Source: Jaenimonas drosophilae (Eukaryota > Euglenozoa > Kinetoplastea > Trypanosomatida > Trypanosomatidae). Taken from it: 64,000 nucleotides of DNA. Location of the stretch: contig JASAON010001594.1 in assembly GCA_030849065.1 (NCBI GenBank), positions 1 through 64,000 of the forward strand, given 5' to 3'. A program made the position numbers and the translations under genes. The notes under the pieces are model-generated. The model saw only the letters and a program-made list of their open reading frames with translations. It searched no databases and was not told the DNA's origin. Below, one piece after another: positions 1-8,123 of the stretch (the first letter of the stretch is position 1; each line of letters begins with the position of its first letter).

Positions 1-70
1 AGTTAAGCACCGGCAGGCCAAGTTAGTACTGAGGTCAGTGATGACTTGGGAACCCTTGGTGCCGTACACC
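1..70 (+). rRNA. 5S ribosomal RNA, 3' part (5' end outside window)
   Basis: The first 70 bases match the 3' half of kinetoplastid 5S rRNA: the block GTTAGTACTGAGGTCAGTGA (21-40) followed by ATGACTTGGGAACCC and the closing GTGCCGTAC stem. This part of 5S holds the end of the internal Pol III control region. The gene is truncated by the window edge, about 45-50 bases short of a full 5S of roughly 120 nt. A T-run follows immediately, as for a Pol III transcript. Recognition is from known trypanosomatid 5S sequence; the exact 3' end is inferred from the T-run. Confidence 0.92.
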
Positions 71-89
71 TTTTTTGAAAACAAAAAAG
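70..89 (+). terminator. Pol III T-run terminator in a small hairpin
   Basis: T6 at 71-76 directly follows the 5S end. It sits in a perfect 8-bp inverted repeat (70-77 against 82-89, AAAA loop), so the opposite strand also carries a T6. A T-run is the standard Pol III stop; the symmetric form could stop Pol III from either side. Confidence 0.75.
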
Positions 90-2132
90 CCAGGCGGAAT
101 CCAAGCAAGAATACAGCGCAACCAGCAAGACGCCAGGGAAGGGAGGGCATTATTGAGATAACATTTTCAGATCACGTTTAACTGGACTACCCAATCCATC
201 ACGTTTTCATCGTGCGAGTCACCCAGTTTTCATCACCTAGTGGCATTTCCTTTACGGAATGATAATCATGACCCATTCGCCCCCCGGCTCCCGACGGGTC
301 AACACCGCGGAAGGGCACCGGGGGTGGGCCGGAGGTTTTGAAGCAATCCCGACCGTGAATCGATCTCGAAGCTCGAGTAAATTAATAGAAACCAGTGAAA
401 TTATCACAACACCTAACAAACAAGGTATCCTTCAAATTTAAGAGACCCCCCCCCCGCCCCCAAACAGCAAAGGCCCCCGGGCCAGCCAGCAACGCCCCCC
501 CCCCCCATTCCCAACGCGATGCGTCGCAAAAAGGACGCACACGGAAAAAAAGCAGAGCACCACCAGAAAAAGAAGGACATGCGCTTTCCGATAACAGGTA
601 TGGTTATTTCTCCGGTTTTTAGATAGATCCTGAACCCAAAGCTTCGGTTTTTTATAGCCCGGGCGTTGGCGCGGGGGGGGGGGGATCATGGTTCCCATTT
701 TGCGGGCGGCTCTGTAATTGAAACCCCGTGAGCCGCGCGAGGAAGGCTTGAGGGGTTTGTGGTCGAGATAGACGAACAAACTACAGCGTTCGAGCCCCCC
801 CCCCCACCTTCCACCTTGCAAACTAGCAATGCACCCCATTCGCAACGCGACAGCCCAAAGCCCGAACCCGCTGGCGAAAAAAGAGTTTGGCCCACCTGTT
901 TTGAGGCGTCAGATTTTCTAAACGGCGGGCGGCCCCGGCTGTAGAATTGTGGGGGGGAGGGGGGAAGAGTACACCTCCGTTTTCGATGCATTGCGTGTTA
1001 CTTTTTGCGCTTCGTTATCCCCCCAAAAAACCCCGCGCCACCCCGGCGGGCCGCAAATTCGAAGCCCACACCCCCGCCCCACCGCAACGCCAACACGGGG
1101 GAAGGGCGGGGGAAGAATGGGACACCGCGGCCAAACGGCGCCGCGCTCGTTGTTCTCCTCACTTATTAATATTGCTGGTGTTTCCTTGGCGGCGGCGCTG
1201 CCTCCTGCCATTTCTATGTGAAACTAGTGCGCAACGCGGCGGCGGGGGATCCCGCCGCCTGTTTGGCAGGGGAAATGGGAAATGCGACACCCTGTGGCGC
1301 GGAAAAGCCCCCATTTCTTTTTTTAGAAAGTCGAAAACAAGTGATGGGGGGATGTTTTCGTTGCGCGTTGTTATTGAGGGGGGGGGGGTGCGCAAATAAT
1401 TTTCCGGGCCCGGGGCGGGTTGGCGGTTTGCTGTGCCGGGTCGCCGCTTTTCGCGTGCCCGGGTTGCCCAAGCCCCCCCCCCCCACCGGCTCATAAAGCC
1501 TGGCGTCTTGCTCTTTCTGTTTCGCTTGCGGGGGCAACTGTGCGCCGCGCTCGAAGTATCCGCCGGTGGCGCGCTGGTATATTTCGCTTCGTTCGTTCGG
1601 GCGGTGTGTGTGTCTTGCGGGGCGGGTTCCCCCCGCCGTATGGGGCCTCGGTGGCGCGTGTCGCGGCGGGCCCCTTCGGGCCGCAAGGCGATGGATTCGT
1701 GTGGAAGTCTTTTCGGTGGTTGGGGGCCGGTTTGTCGTGTGGCACGGGAAAAACTCACGCCCCGCCGTCGGTTGTGTTGCCAACCCCGCTTTCCGATGTT
1801 GGGGTGGGGGGGGGGGTGCATCGGCAGGTGCGTTCGGCGAAAATAAAGCCCCTCCCCCCCCATTTTTTGGATGGTAGATAAACAAAGGGCCCCCCAAATT
1901 CCATGCGCATGGCGTTGCGCGCATCGTTCGTGTGTGTGAAGGGGGGGGGGGTTCGGTGTTGCGCGGCGCTCGTGGCGTCGGATTCCGGTGGTTTGCCTGC
2001 AGGGTTTGCGCGAGGTTCCCTCCGATACCGTTGGCGGTTAAATCGATTTTCTGCTTCGCACTGCGTTTGCCTATGCAGTAGGGATGAGCATCAATGCACC
2101 GACTCATATTCGCTCTGAAATTGATATAGAAA
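77..2132. promoter_or_regulatory. GC-rich, G/C-run-rich boundary region upstream of the gene cluster
   Basis: About 2 kb with no credible gene. It contains runs of about 9 or more C (near 450, 490, 795, 1472, 1853) and of G (near 672, 950, 1378, 1806, 1940), on both strands. Open frames here are low-complexity Pro/Arg/Gly translations of GC-rich DNA and overlap in all frames. It lies between a Pol III gene and the first gene of a one-directional array. In trypanosomatids, Pol II start regions at such boundaries often carry G-rich or GT-rich tracts, so a Pol II initiation zone is inferred. No tRNA or snRNA was recognised. Confidence 0.5.
1238..1259. repeat. GC-only inverted repeat (9-bp arms, GGAT loop)
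   Basis: Positions 1238-1246 and 1251-1259 are perfect reverse complements (GGCGGCGGG / CCCGCCGCC). It is the clearest palindrome in the GC-rich zone. Function unknown; a replication or chromatin role is possible but not shown. Confidence 0.6.
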
Positions 2133-3650
2133 ATGACGACCTCACACACTGTAGAAAGGAATGCGCAACGACTTCTCGCATGTGGTCAATGCTGCAGTGC
2201 TCTTTTACTGACCGATATTTTATGTGAACAGGATCCACAATCACTAGACTACCAGCTTCTTAGAGTCCAGTGCCTTTTTGAGCTGAGAGAGTTTGAAAAT
2301 GTCCTTCGAGCATGCCGGGCTATTCTCTCTTCTGACGAGCAGAATCCTAGAGCCATAGAATTAGGCATGAAAGCTGCTTTTGAACTGGGTGAGATCAAAT
2401 GCTGCGCGCAATTTGCGGAGAAACTTCGCCTTGTTCTTTCAGACTCAAGCAACGTCAACTCATTCTGCTATTTAGCAAAGTGTGCTGAATTATGCGGTGA
2501 GACTGACAAAGCAGTGTCCAACTACAAATGTGCTCTACAAAAGGATCCATTTTGTGGAGAAGCACTTGACGCTCTCGTGGAGCGCCGCTTAGCTGATCTA
2601 TCTGACCTCAATAGCTTTGTGGATTCTCTTGAATTCCCTCCGTCGGCAGAGGTCGTTCGACGAAGTTATAAAGCGAAAATCGGGTACATTCCAACAGCTG
2701 AGAATGAATGCGTTCCCCAGCGATTACTATTGCTGCAACAAGCTCGAGAAGAGTACGCAAAAAACAATCTTCGTCAGTCACTCACATTGACAACTGAACT
2801 TCTTGAACACAACCCCTTTTCAAGGGCAGCCGTCTGTCTTCATTTGAGCATCCTCGTGGACTTGAAAGCAACCCCGAAGTTGTTTGAACACGCCCATTTT
2901 CTCTCCAAAAGCAAGTCTTGGTCAGAATTGGCTGTGTATGCAATAGGGTGCTTTTATTTTTCTCTTTCCAACTTCGAACGTGCCGGGCGCTATTTCAGCC
3001 GAGCAACAGAGTTGGATAGCTATTTTTCGGAGGCTTGGGTAGCGTATGGTCACTGCTACGCAAAACTAGAAGAGGGTGAACAGGCACTGAATGTTTATCG
3101 CCGAGCGATAAAGTTTTTTCCAGGCTTGTTCAGCTGCTACACTTTCTCAGGAATGCAATACAGCAGAAATCACCAGTGGTCACTCGCACTGTGCTCATTT
3201 GAAGAGTCATTGAAGAACAACCGACTGGACCCACTGGTGCTCAACGAAATGGGAGTTCTGTTTACGCGAACCCAGAAGCTGTCAGAGGCGCTGTATTACT
3301 TCAGACAAGCTTATGAGAATGTCCCAAACAAAGAGAATCCTTCTGAGTATACCGATTGCATCATTTTTAATTTGGCTACTGTGCTGAGGCGCATGGGCGA
3401 GTATTCGGAGGCGCTACAATATTATCAACAATATGTGAAGTGCAGGCCGAAATCTAGTCATGGTCATTGTGCGTTGGGATTCACGCTGCATTTAGCTGGA
3501 AAAACAAAGGAGGCAATCGCTCATTATCACACGGCGCTCACGATAAAGCATGACTCCTTCTGCAAAGATATGCTTGATCGAGCATTGGCAGTTGAATTCG
3601 ATCGTGATGTTGGTGGAATCCAGTGGGTATCAGACAATCAGGCGAGCTGA
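2133..3650 (+). CDS. CDC16: Anaphase-promoting complex subunit 6 (CDC16-like TPR protein)
   Basis: 505 aa of tetratricopeptide repeats. Residues about 265-490 follow the CDC16/APC6 pattern closely: an IGCFYF segment, then AWVAYGHCYAK, LNEMGVLF, FNLATVLRRMGEYSEAL and a final HGHCALGFTLHLAGK repeat. The family forms a homodimeric TPR superhelix in the APC/C ubiquitin ligase, which drives anaphase and mitotic exit. Length is a little below that of metazoan CDC16 (about 600 aa). The ATG at 2133 gives a natural TPR N-terminus. A possible splice acceptor at 2077-2078 would leave an out-of-frame upstream ORF (2084-2227) overlapping this start; one at 2128-2129 would leave a 3-nt leader. Codon use looks more AT-rich than in later genes. 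Confidence 0.85.
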   Translation: MTTSHTVERNAQRLLACGQCCSALLLTDILCEQDPQSLDYQLLRVQCLFELREFENVLRACRAILSSDEQNPRAIELGMKAAFELGEIKCCAQFAEKLRLVLSDSSNVNSFCYLAKCAELCGETDKAVSNYKCALQKDPFCGEALDALVERRLADLSDLNSFVDSLEFPPSAEVVRRSYKAKIGYIPTAENECVPQRLLLLQQAREEYAKNNLRQSLTLTTELLEHNPFSRAAVCLHLSILVDLKATPKLFEHAHFLSKSKSWSELAVYAIGCFYFSLSNFERAGRYFSRATELDSYFSEAWVAYGHCYAKLEEGEQALNVYRRAIKFFPGLFSCYTFSGMQYSRNHQWSLALCSFEESLKNNRLDPLVLNEMGVLFTRTQKLSEALYYFRQAYENVPNKENPSEYTDCIIFNLATVLRRMGEYSEALQYYQQYVKCRPKSSHGHCALGFTLHLAGKTKEAIAHYHTALTIKHDSFCKDMLDRALAVEFDRDVGGIQWVSDNQAS

Positions 3651-3795
3651 CAGCCTTTGCTTATACCATAACTCTTAATGTAGTTACGGCGTGTTCATCA
3701 TTGCCAAAGTTCTATCAATTGTTGCCTAAAGTTGAGCCATTGGTAAATGCTTCCTTCTTCTCTTTTCTTGGTTTCTCATCAAGGTTGTCGCTCTC

Positions 3796-4407
3796 ATGCC
3801 TGACGCAGAGTCTTACGCCCGAATTGTGCAATTAGACATTAGGGTTGTGAAACCATTTTTAGCAGGAACAAAATTTGTTGAAGAGGATGCAATCGTGAAT
3901 GAGCTTCTTACACTGAAGCCATTAGTTGAATCGTTTGGGATCGATGAAAGCGAAAAAGTGATCCGAAAGCTGGAAAAAGAAGGCAAACATGACGAAATAG
4001 TTCCATTCCTTCAGAAGAAGCAAAAACCTGCTAAATCTTCAAAGGGTGGCGTGTTCGGCTGGCTTTTCAAAGATAAAGAGAAAGAGAAGAAGGAAAGAAG
4101 CGGCAGCAGCCATGAAGAAAAGAAGACTTCTTCCAAAGAAGTTCCATCTGAGAAGCAGAAATCAAAGAAGGACAATCAAATTGATTCGACCAGCGAATCA
4201 AAATCCATGAAAGTCACACCGCCCCCATTAGCTCGCGAAGTTGCAGCCCGTAAGCGAGACGTTGATCTCCGATTGCAGGCGGAAAGGACTGAAGCTGAGC
4301 TTCGCAGCCACTGTAAGTTTGATAGTGATACAAAGCGTGAAGAGAACAAAGATGAGCTTTTTGAGTCCATCTTCAATGAATTTCTCAAGGAGAAGGGTAC
4401 ACAGTGA
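3796..4407 (+). CDS. Hypothetical charged protein, 203 aa
   Basis: Not recognised. Residues 1-75 look like a compact helical domain. Residues about 76-150 are Lys/Glu/Ser-rich and probably disordered (a GWLFKDKEKEKKE stretch, then many KK and SS pairs). The last 55 residues are again helical with heptad-like spacing and end in ESIFNEFLKEKG. No signal peptide or membrane segment is seen. The start follows a clear pyrimidine tract (3751-3779) and an AG at 3782-3783, with ATG 3796 as the first ATG. It lies between CDC16 and the hydratase-like gene and shares their AT-leaning codon use. Confidence 0.75.
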   Translation: MPDAESYARIVQLDIRVVKPFLAGTKFVEEDAIVNELLTLKPLVESFGIDESEKVIRKLEKEGKHDEIVPFLQKKQKPAKSSKGGVFGWLFKDKEKEKKERSGSSHEEKKTSSKEVPSEKQKSKKDNQIDSTSESKSMKVTPPPLAREVAARKRDVDLRLQAERTEAELRSHCKFDSDTKREENKDELFESIFNEFLKEKGTQ

Positions 4408-4624
4408 TTGAAGTCTGTGATATCCTTTTTTTCTATCAAATTCGCTACAGTGCTATTTGGATTCTGGGTGAGGCAAACAGGAATGACCGCTCTATCACCT
4501 TACTCAACTGTTGGCTGCTCTCATATACTATCGCCCCAGAGCTGATCCTATTACTGATACTCCGTAAGGTACTATGCGTTTGCTGTTTTGAAAATTTTTC
4601 TTGACTGAGAATTGACAGGGTGTA

Positions 4625-5437
4625 ATGCGGAGGTCAACAGTATTCTTTGCTGCTCTAAAGAAAGCAGCGGAACACTACGTTGAATACTTAAGAGGTTCAG
4701 AGCAAGAGCTTCCGGCACTTGAAGAGGTGTTTTCCAACTCAACAACGGATGAGGGAGTAATTGCATTCCACTCCCAGCTGTGCAACACAATGGAGGCGAG
4801 TGGCGCTTCTTTTTGTGGAGTCCAAGTTCTTCCCCCAACCAGTGAGTCCCTACGAGCACTGAAAGGAACGAAGCCCATCTGCGCGCCATTGTTTTCAACT
4901 ATGATGTTTGATTGCGATGCCGAGAGTACTTTTTCTGTAAGACAGCAGAGACTACAATTTGTGGAAACCGGCGTCTGCTTTGCCATTGACAGCTCTATCC
5001 CTACAGATGTGAGCTCTGACCAGGCTTCAAAATACTGCTCTACTTTTTGCTCTGCTCTTGGTGTTTCCGGATCTCGCTTTCCCTTTTTTCCTCCTTCCGT
5101 GAGTTGCCTGGCGTGTGATCTTTGTGGAACTGTTGGTGTTTGCCGGGGCCAGCAGAATCCAGTGTCAAATGAGACACTCGATGACATCCGTAATTATCAT
5201 TATGTTCTTTCATGTGACGAAGAACCTATTCAGATTGGCTGTGGAAAGATGTGCACAAGTGATCCCTTTACTGCTGTGGCACTGGCGTCTTCCTATGCTA
5301 CGCGGATTGGCTTCCCGTTGAAGAAGGGGCACTTCGTGCTGTGCTCATCTACCAGTCCTCGAACACCTGTTCGGGTGGGGAAGTATTTTGTACGGTGGGG
5401 TAAGTTCAATGGGAGTTCATGCACCGTTCTCCGCTAA
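4625..5437 (+). CDS. 2-keto-4-pentenoate hydratase / FAH-fold-like protein
   Basis: 270 aa. The layout resembles the MhpD hydratase branch of the FAH superfamily: an N-terminal helical part, a segment around 84-95 resembling the conserved Pro-x-x-Gly-x-Leu lid, VETGVCFAIDSSIP (113-126) at the position of the metal-binding VExEIAF strand, and a C-terminal segment (about 216-262) of the form LAxxYAxxGxxLKKGxxVL...GKYFVRWGKF. Family members hydrate or cleave 2-oxo acids using a divalent metal held by Glu/Asp. Here the second Glu of the ExE motif appears as Gly116, so activity is uncertain. No targeting signal is obvious. An AG at 4617-4618 precedes the ATG. Distant assignment, made by eye. Confidence 0.5.
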   Translation: MRRSTVFFAALKKAAEHYVEYLRGSEQELPALEEVFSNSTTDEGVIAFHSQLCNTMEASGASFCGVQVLPPTSESLRALKGTKPICAPLFSTMMFDCDAESTFSVRQQRLQFVETGVCFAIDSSIPTDVSSDQASKYCSTFCSALGVSGSRFPFFPPSVSCLACDLCGTVGVCRGQQNPVSNETLDDIRNYHYVLSCDEEPIQIGCGKMCTSDPFTAVALASSYATRIGFPLKKGHFVLCSSTSPRTPVRVGKYFVRWGKFNGSSCTVLR

Positions 5438-5560
5438 TCGATTTGTTGGCAAGAAAGTATGCTTGTGGATAGCGGCTCACCGTCATAATGTTGAACATAC
5501 TCTTCAATTATCTTGCCTATTTTTTCTCGTCTCTTTGTTGCAGTTTTTTTTCCCATCGTC

Positions 5561-5562
5561 AG
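5561..5562 (+). promoter_or_regulatory. Predicted trans-splice acceptor for NudC
   Basis: The AG follows a T/C-rich tract (5513-5560) and leaves only 3 nt before ATG 5566. An earlier AG at 5542-5543 is an alternative. Either choice excludes the upstream in-frame leader and sets the start at 5566. Confidence 0.6.
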
Positions 5563-5565
5563 ATC

Positions 5566-6066
5566 ATGTCCGTCATTGAAAGCCAAGCTGGTATGAGTGA
5601 TCTCATTCCGTGTAACGAACTGTGTGGCGGAGACTACGCTAAGTATTCGTTCGGACAGACGGAAAGTGAGGTCACCGTGACTGTCCCCGTCCCCCCTGGA
5701 ACAACTTCCAAGCAGGTTACTGTTCAAATTAGCTCTTCGTCTTTGTCTGTGGGAATAAAGGGTGAAGAGCCTACTATTTCGGGCAAGCTTTTCCGTGCAG
5801 TAAAAGATAGTGAAAGCACTTGGTGCATTCAGGACCGAAGGGAAGTTGTTGTGACCTTAGTCAAACTGAACCCCAAGTTTGAGGAGTGGTGGCCGTCAGT
5901 TGTTGATGGAGAGCGTCAAATTGACATGAAGACTTTGAAACCCCCACCAGTTCGCATTGGCGACCTTGATGATGGCACACGGGCTACGGTGTCGAAAATG
6001 ATGTACGAGCAGCAGCAGAAGCGGCTGGGCAAGGAACCGAGTGGTGTGCCGTATCCACCTTCATAA
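5566..6066 (+). CDS. NUDC: NudC family CS-domain protein
   Basis: 166 aa. A CS (p23-like) domain covers residues about 20-125: YSFGQTESEVTVTVPVPPGT opens it and KFEEWWPSVVDG matches the tryptophan-rich NudC signature. The tail DLDDGTRATVSKMMYEQQQK corresponds to the diagnostic NudC C-terminus. NudC proteins are Hsp90-linked co-chaperones that support dynein/LIS1 function and cytokinesis. The protein is shorter than animal NudC and lacks its N-terminal coiled coil. The start at 5566 is set by the pyrimidine tract and acceptor just upstream; the 26 residues open upstream are hydrophobic translation of that tract. A dynactin-type gene lies 8 kb downstream. Confidence 0.9.
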   Translation: MSVIESQAGMSDLIPCNELCGGDYAKYSFGQTESEVTVTVPVPPGTTSKQVTVQISSSSLSVGIKGEEPTISGKLFRAVKDSESTWCIQDRREVVVTLVKLNPKFEEWWPSVVDGERQIDMKTLKPPPVRIGDLDDGTRATVSKMMYEQQQKRLGKEPSGVPYPPS

Positions 6067-6211
6067 GTTTTTTTCTTGGCTTGTAGGGAGATTTGTGCGT
6101 CTCTCTGACTGAAATACAGTGCTAATTTTTTCAATTTCATTCAATCTTCCGTCTTTGTGCCCTGCTTTATTCTGTGTGAAGGTCGAGGCACTCTCGAGTA
6201 TATTACAGAAA

Positions 6212-7039
6212 ATGGAGGACACTATATCTTCTGCACGCCAGGAACTGCTAGACACGTTGAAGCGGCCAGATGATTTCCATGACTGGCTTCAGGGAACACA
6301 CTACCCCTCCCGCTATCTTGACCGTCTTGAGAAGGCGGATCGGTACTGTATGCAATCAGTCATATTGTCGGATAAATATGCTCAAAGCACGTCTCTGCGG
6401 CGGCACAAGCCAAATCCCATTGTTTCCACTAGACTTAGGGGATCTCCTCGCCAAGAACGGGCGTGCGCGGCAGAATCGGCCGAGGGCTACGAGGAAGCGA
6501 CAAATGTGGAGGGTACTGCGGAGCAAGGTGAACGAGTAGCGCAGTTCGATGGAGAAATTCCTGAACAAACACCTCATGTGAAAGTAGAGGATTCCGAACC
6601 TCGAACAGCACCGAGTAACGTGAACTCCAGCCGACCACGTAATTATAGACGTACAGGTCGTTTGCACAATAGCGCTGGATACCAAGCCGCTCCAGAGACC
6701 ACAATCAGTTCGGCGATGGTTCGCAATCAACTTCGGGATTCTTACTACCTCATGAAGGACGCTGATGCATATGGCCGAACTTTTCCAGCACTCCTGACTC
6801 CGTTCAACCGCTCTTTTTTTCATGTGTACAACGACAATGAGCTACCTACTGCACAGGGTGGAAGCCGAAGTGCATCGCCATTTGTTCTCTCCGCTGCAGG
6901 AGCACGACGAAAGTTTCCCAGCCAAGCCCCTCAGGCGAAAAATCCGCAGCTAATGCGCAGACCTCAGCCCCCATCAGGCCCTCCAGCTTTCTATCCAACC
7001 TCCTCAAGCCATCATGTTCACTTGATGAAACAACAGTAG
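6212..7039 (+). CDS. Hypothetical protein, 275 aa
   Basis: Not recognised. The N-terminal 65 residues are helical (DFHDWLQGTHYPSRYLDRLE). The middle is acidic and disordered. A conserved-looking block near 160-205 contains RDSYYLMKDADAYGRTFPAL followed by TPFNRSFFHVYN. The C-terminus is Pro/Ser-rich and ends SSHHVHLMKQQ. No membrane segment or signal is seen. ATG 6212 is the first ATG after the AG at 6206-6207. The open frame extends upstream to 6119, but that part is translated pyrimidine tract and is excluded. It sits between NudC and the S30 pair. Confidence 0.7.
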   Translation: MEDTISSARQELLDTLKRPDDFHDWLQGTHYPSRYLDRLEKADRYCMQSVILSDKYAQSTSLRRHKPNPIVSTRLRGSPRQERACAAESAEGYEEATNVEGTAEQGERVAQFDGEIPEQTPHVKVEDSEPRTAPSNVNSSRPRNYRRTGRLHNSAGYQAAPETTISSAMVRNQLRDSYYLMKDADAYGRTFPALLTPFNRSFFHVYNDNELPTAQGGSRSASPFVLSAAGARRKFPSQAPQAKNPQLMRRPQPPSGPPAFYPTSSSHHVHLMKQQ

Positions 7040-7278
7040 GTGCACAAGCCGGACGGTGGGACAGTCTCGGCGTGAGTGCGACACCAAACAGCGAGAAAGT
7101 CATGTACCATAGCGTCTTGCTATTTCCGCGGTATATGGAGATGCCGCATCGACATGTACGAGTGGATGATGCTCACTCACCAAATGTGATTACGAACAAC
7201 TAAAATATATTCCTGCCGTGTTGCCGAACTGACGATGATTTGTCAAACTTTCTTGTCTCTTCCGCTTCTCTGTTTTTA

Positions 7279-7280
7279 AG
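7279..7280 (+). promoter_or_regulatory. Predicted trans-splice acceptor, rpS30 copy 1
   Basis: AG at the end of a C/T tract (7247-7277), 21 nt before the ATG at 7302. The tract differs completely from that of copy 2. Confidence 0.65.
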
Positions 7281-7301
7281 TATCTTTTACCATCACTAAT
7301 C

Positions 7302-7502
7302 ATGGGCAAAGTCCACGGTTCACTCGCTCGCGCTGGTAAGGTCAAGAACCAGACCCCCAAGGTTGCCAAGCAGGAGAAGGCGAAGCAGCCCCGCGGCCGC
7401 GCTCTCAAGCGCATCAAGTACACGAAGCGCTTCCTCTCGCGCTCCCTGAAGCCCGGCGAGAAGGTGAAGATGAACAAGCAGCCCCCGGGTAAGGCTGGCT
7501 AA
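7302..7502 (+). CDS. RPS30: Small-subunit ribosomal protein S30 (eS30), copy 1
   Basis: 66 aa, highly basic, beginning [20 protein letters not shown] and ending in the family-typical [10 protein letters not shown]. eS30 is a cytosolic 40S protein near the decoding region. In animals it is made as a fusion to a ubiquitin-like FUBI domain; here it is stand-alone. The coding sequence matches copy 2 base for base as far as I can read it, while the flanks are unrelated. Codon use is GC-rich, unlike the AT-leaning genes just upstream, as expected for a highly expressed gene. Confidence 0.95.
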   Translation: MGKVHGSLARAGKVKNQTPKVAKQEKAKQPRGRALKRIKYTKRFLSRSLKPGEKVKMNKQPPGKAG

Positions 7503-7655
7503 GGACCAATGTGAGGTATAAAGATTCTTCATTTTGATCTGTAAGAGTTCACTACCTGCCTTCTGTGGATTATTCTAAATCCAAACCACACACTGCGTAA
7601 AATACTGTGCAATGCGATGTACCAACTCTTCTTTCCCCCTTTTTCTCTTTTTCAT

Positions 7656-7657
7656 AG
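7656..7657 (+). promoter_or_regulatory. Predicted trans-splice acceptor, rpS30 copy 2
   Basis: A long pyrimidine run (7624-7653) ends in ATAG, 11 nt before ATG 7668. It fixes the start and excludes the longer frame opening at 7617. Confidence 0.7.
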
Positions 7658-7667
7658 ATTCTCAAAC

Positions 7668-7868
7668 ATGGGCAAAGTCCACGGTTCACTCGCTCGCGCT
7701 GGTAAGGTCAAGAACCAGACCCCCAAGGTTGCCAAGCAGGAGAAGGCGAAGCAGCCCCGCGGCCGCGCTCTCAAGCGCATCAAGTACACGAAGCGCTTCC
7801 TCTCGCGCTCCCTGAAGCCCGGCGAGAAGGTGAAGATGAACAAGCAGCCCCCGGGTAAGGCTGGCTAA
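7668..7868 (+). CDS. RPS30: Small-subunit ribosomal protein S30 (eS30), copy 2
   Basis: 66 aa with the same protein and apparently the same 201-base coding sequence as copy 1, which lies 165 bases upstream. Identity begins at the ATG and stops a few bases after the TAA, so each copy carries its own leader and 3' UTR. In trypanosomatids UTRs set mRNA stability and stage regulation, so the copies could differ in expression while making one protein. Confidence 0.95.
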   Translation: MGKVHGSLARAGKVKNQTPKVAKQEKAKQPRGRALKRIKYTKRFLSRSLKPGEKVKMNKQPPGKAG

Positions 7869-8123
7869 GGTTTTCAATGGCGTGCCTCTGAGAATACTTC
7901 ATTTTTATTTCACCCCCAATTAATGAATTGATAACTGCTTTCCTTGATGGCAGAGTGCCGTCGAGTTGAGTCAAGGTTGCGCCGCTATGGAGCATCAATA
8001 CACTATCCTTCTTTCCCGTTATTTCTTCTATGTATTTCCATGTGAACTTTATACCATAGTGGGCGCTTAGGCATTGGATTCACTAGTGCTTCTTCCATAG
8101 GAAAACACGACATTGATTATCGA

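Noticed and set aside
300..440. Possible tRNA or snRNA near the 5S gene
   Set aside because: No T-arm GTTCRANNC box or matching A box in either orientation, and no U-snRNA core was found.
259..2118. Many overlapping open frames on both strands in the GC-rich zone
   Set aside because: They translate G/C-run DNA into Pro/Arg/Gly/Ala-rich low-complexity sequence in all frames, with no domain and no splice signals; GC-rich DNA has few stop codons.
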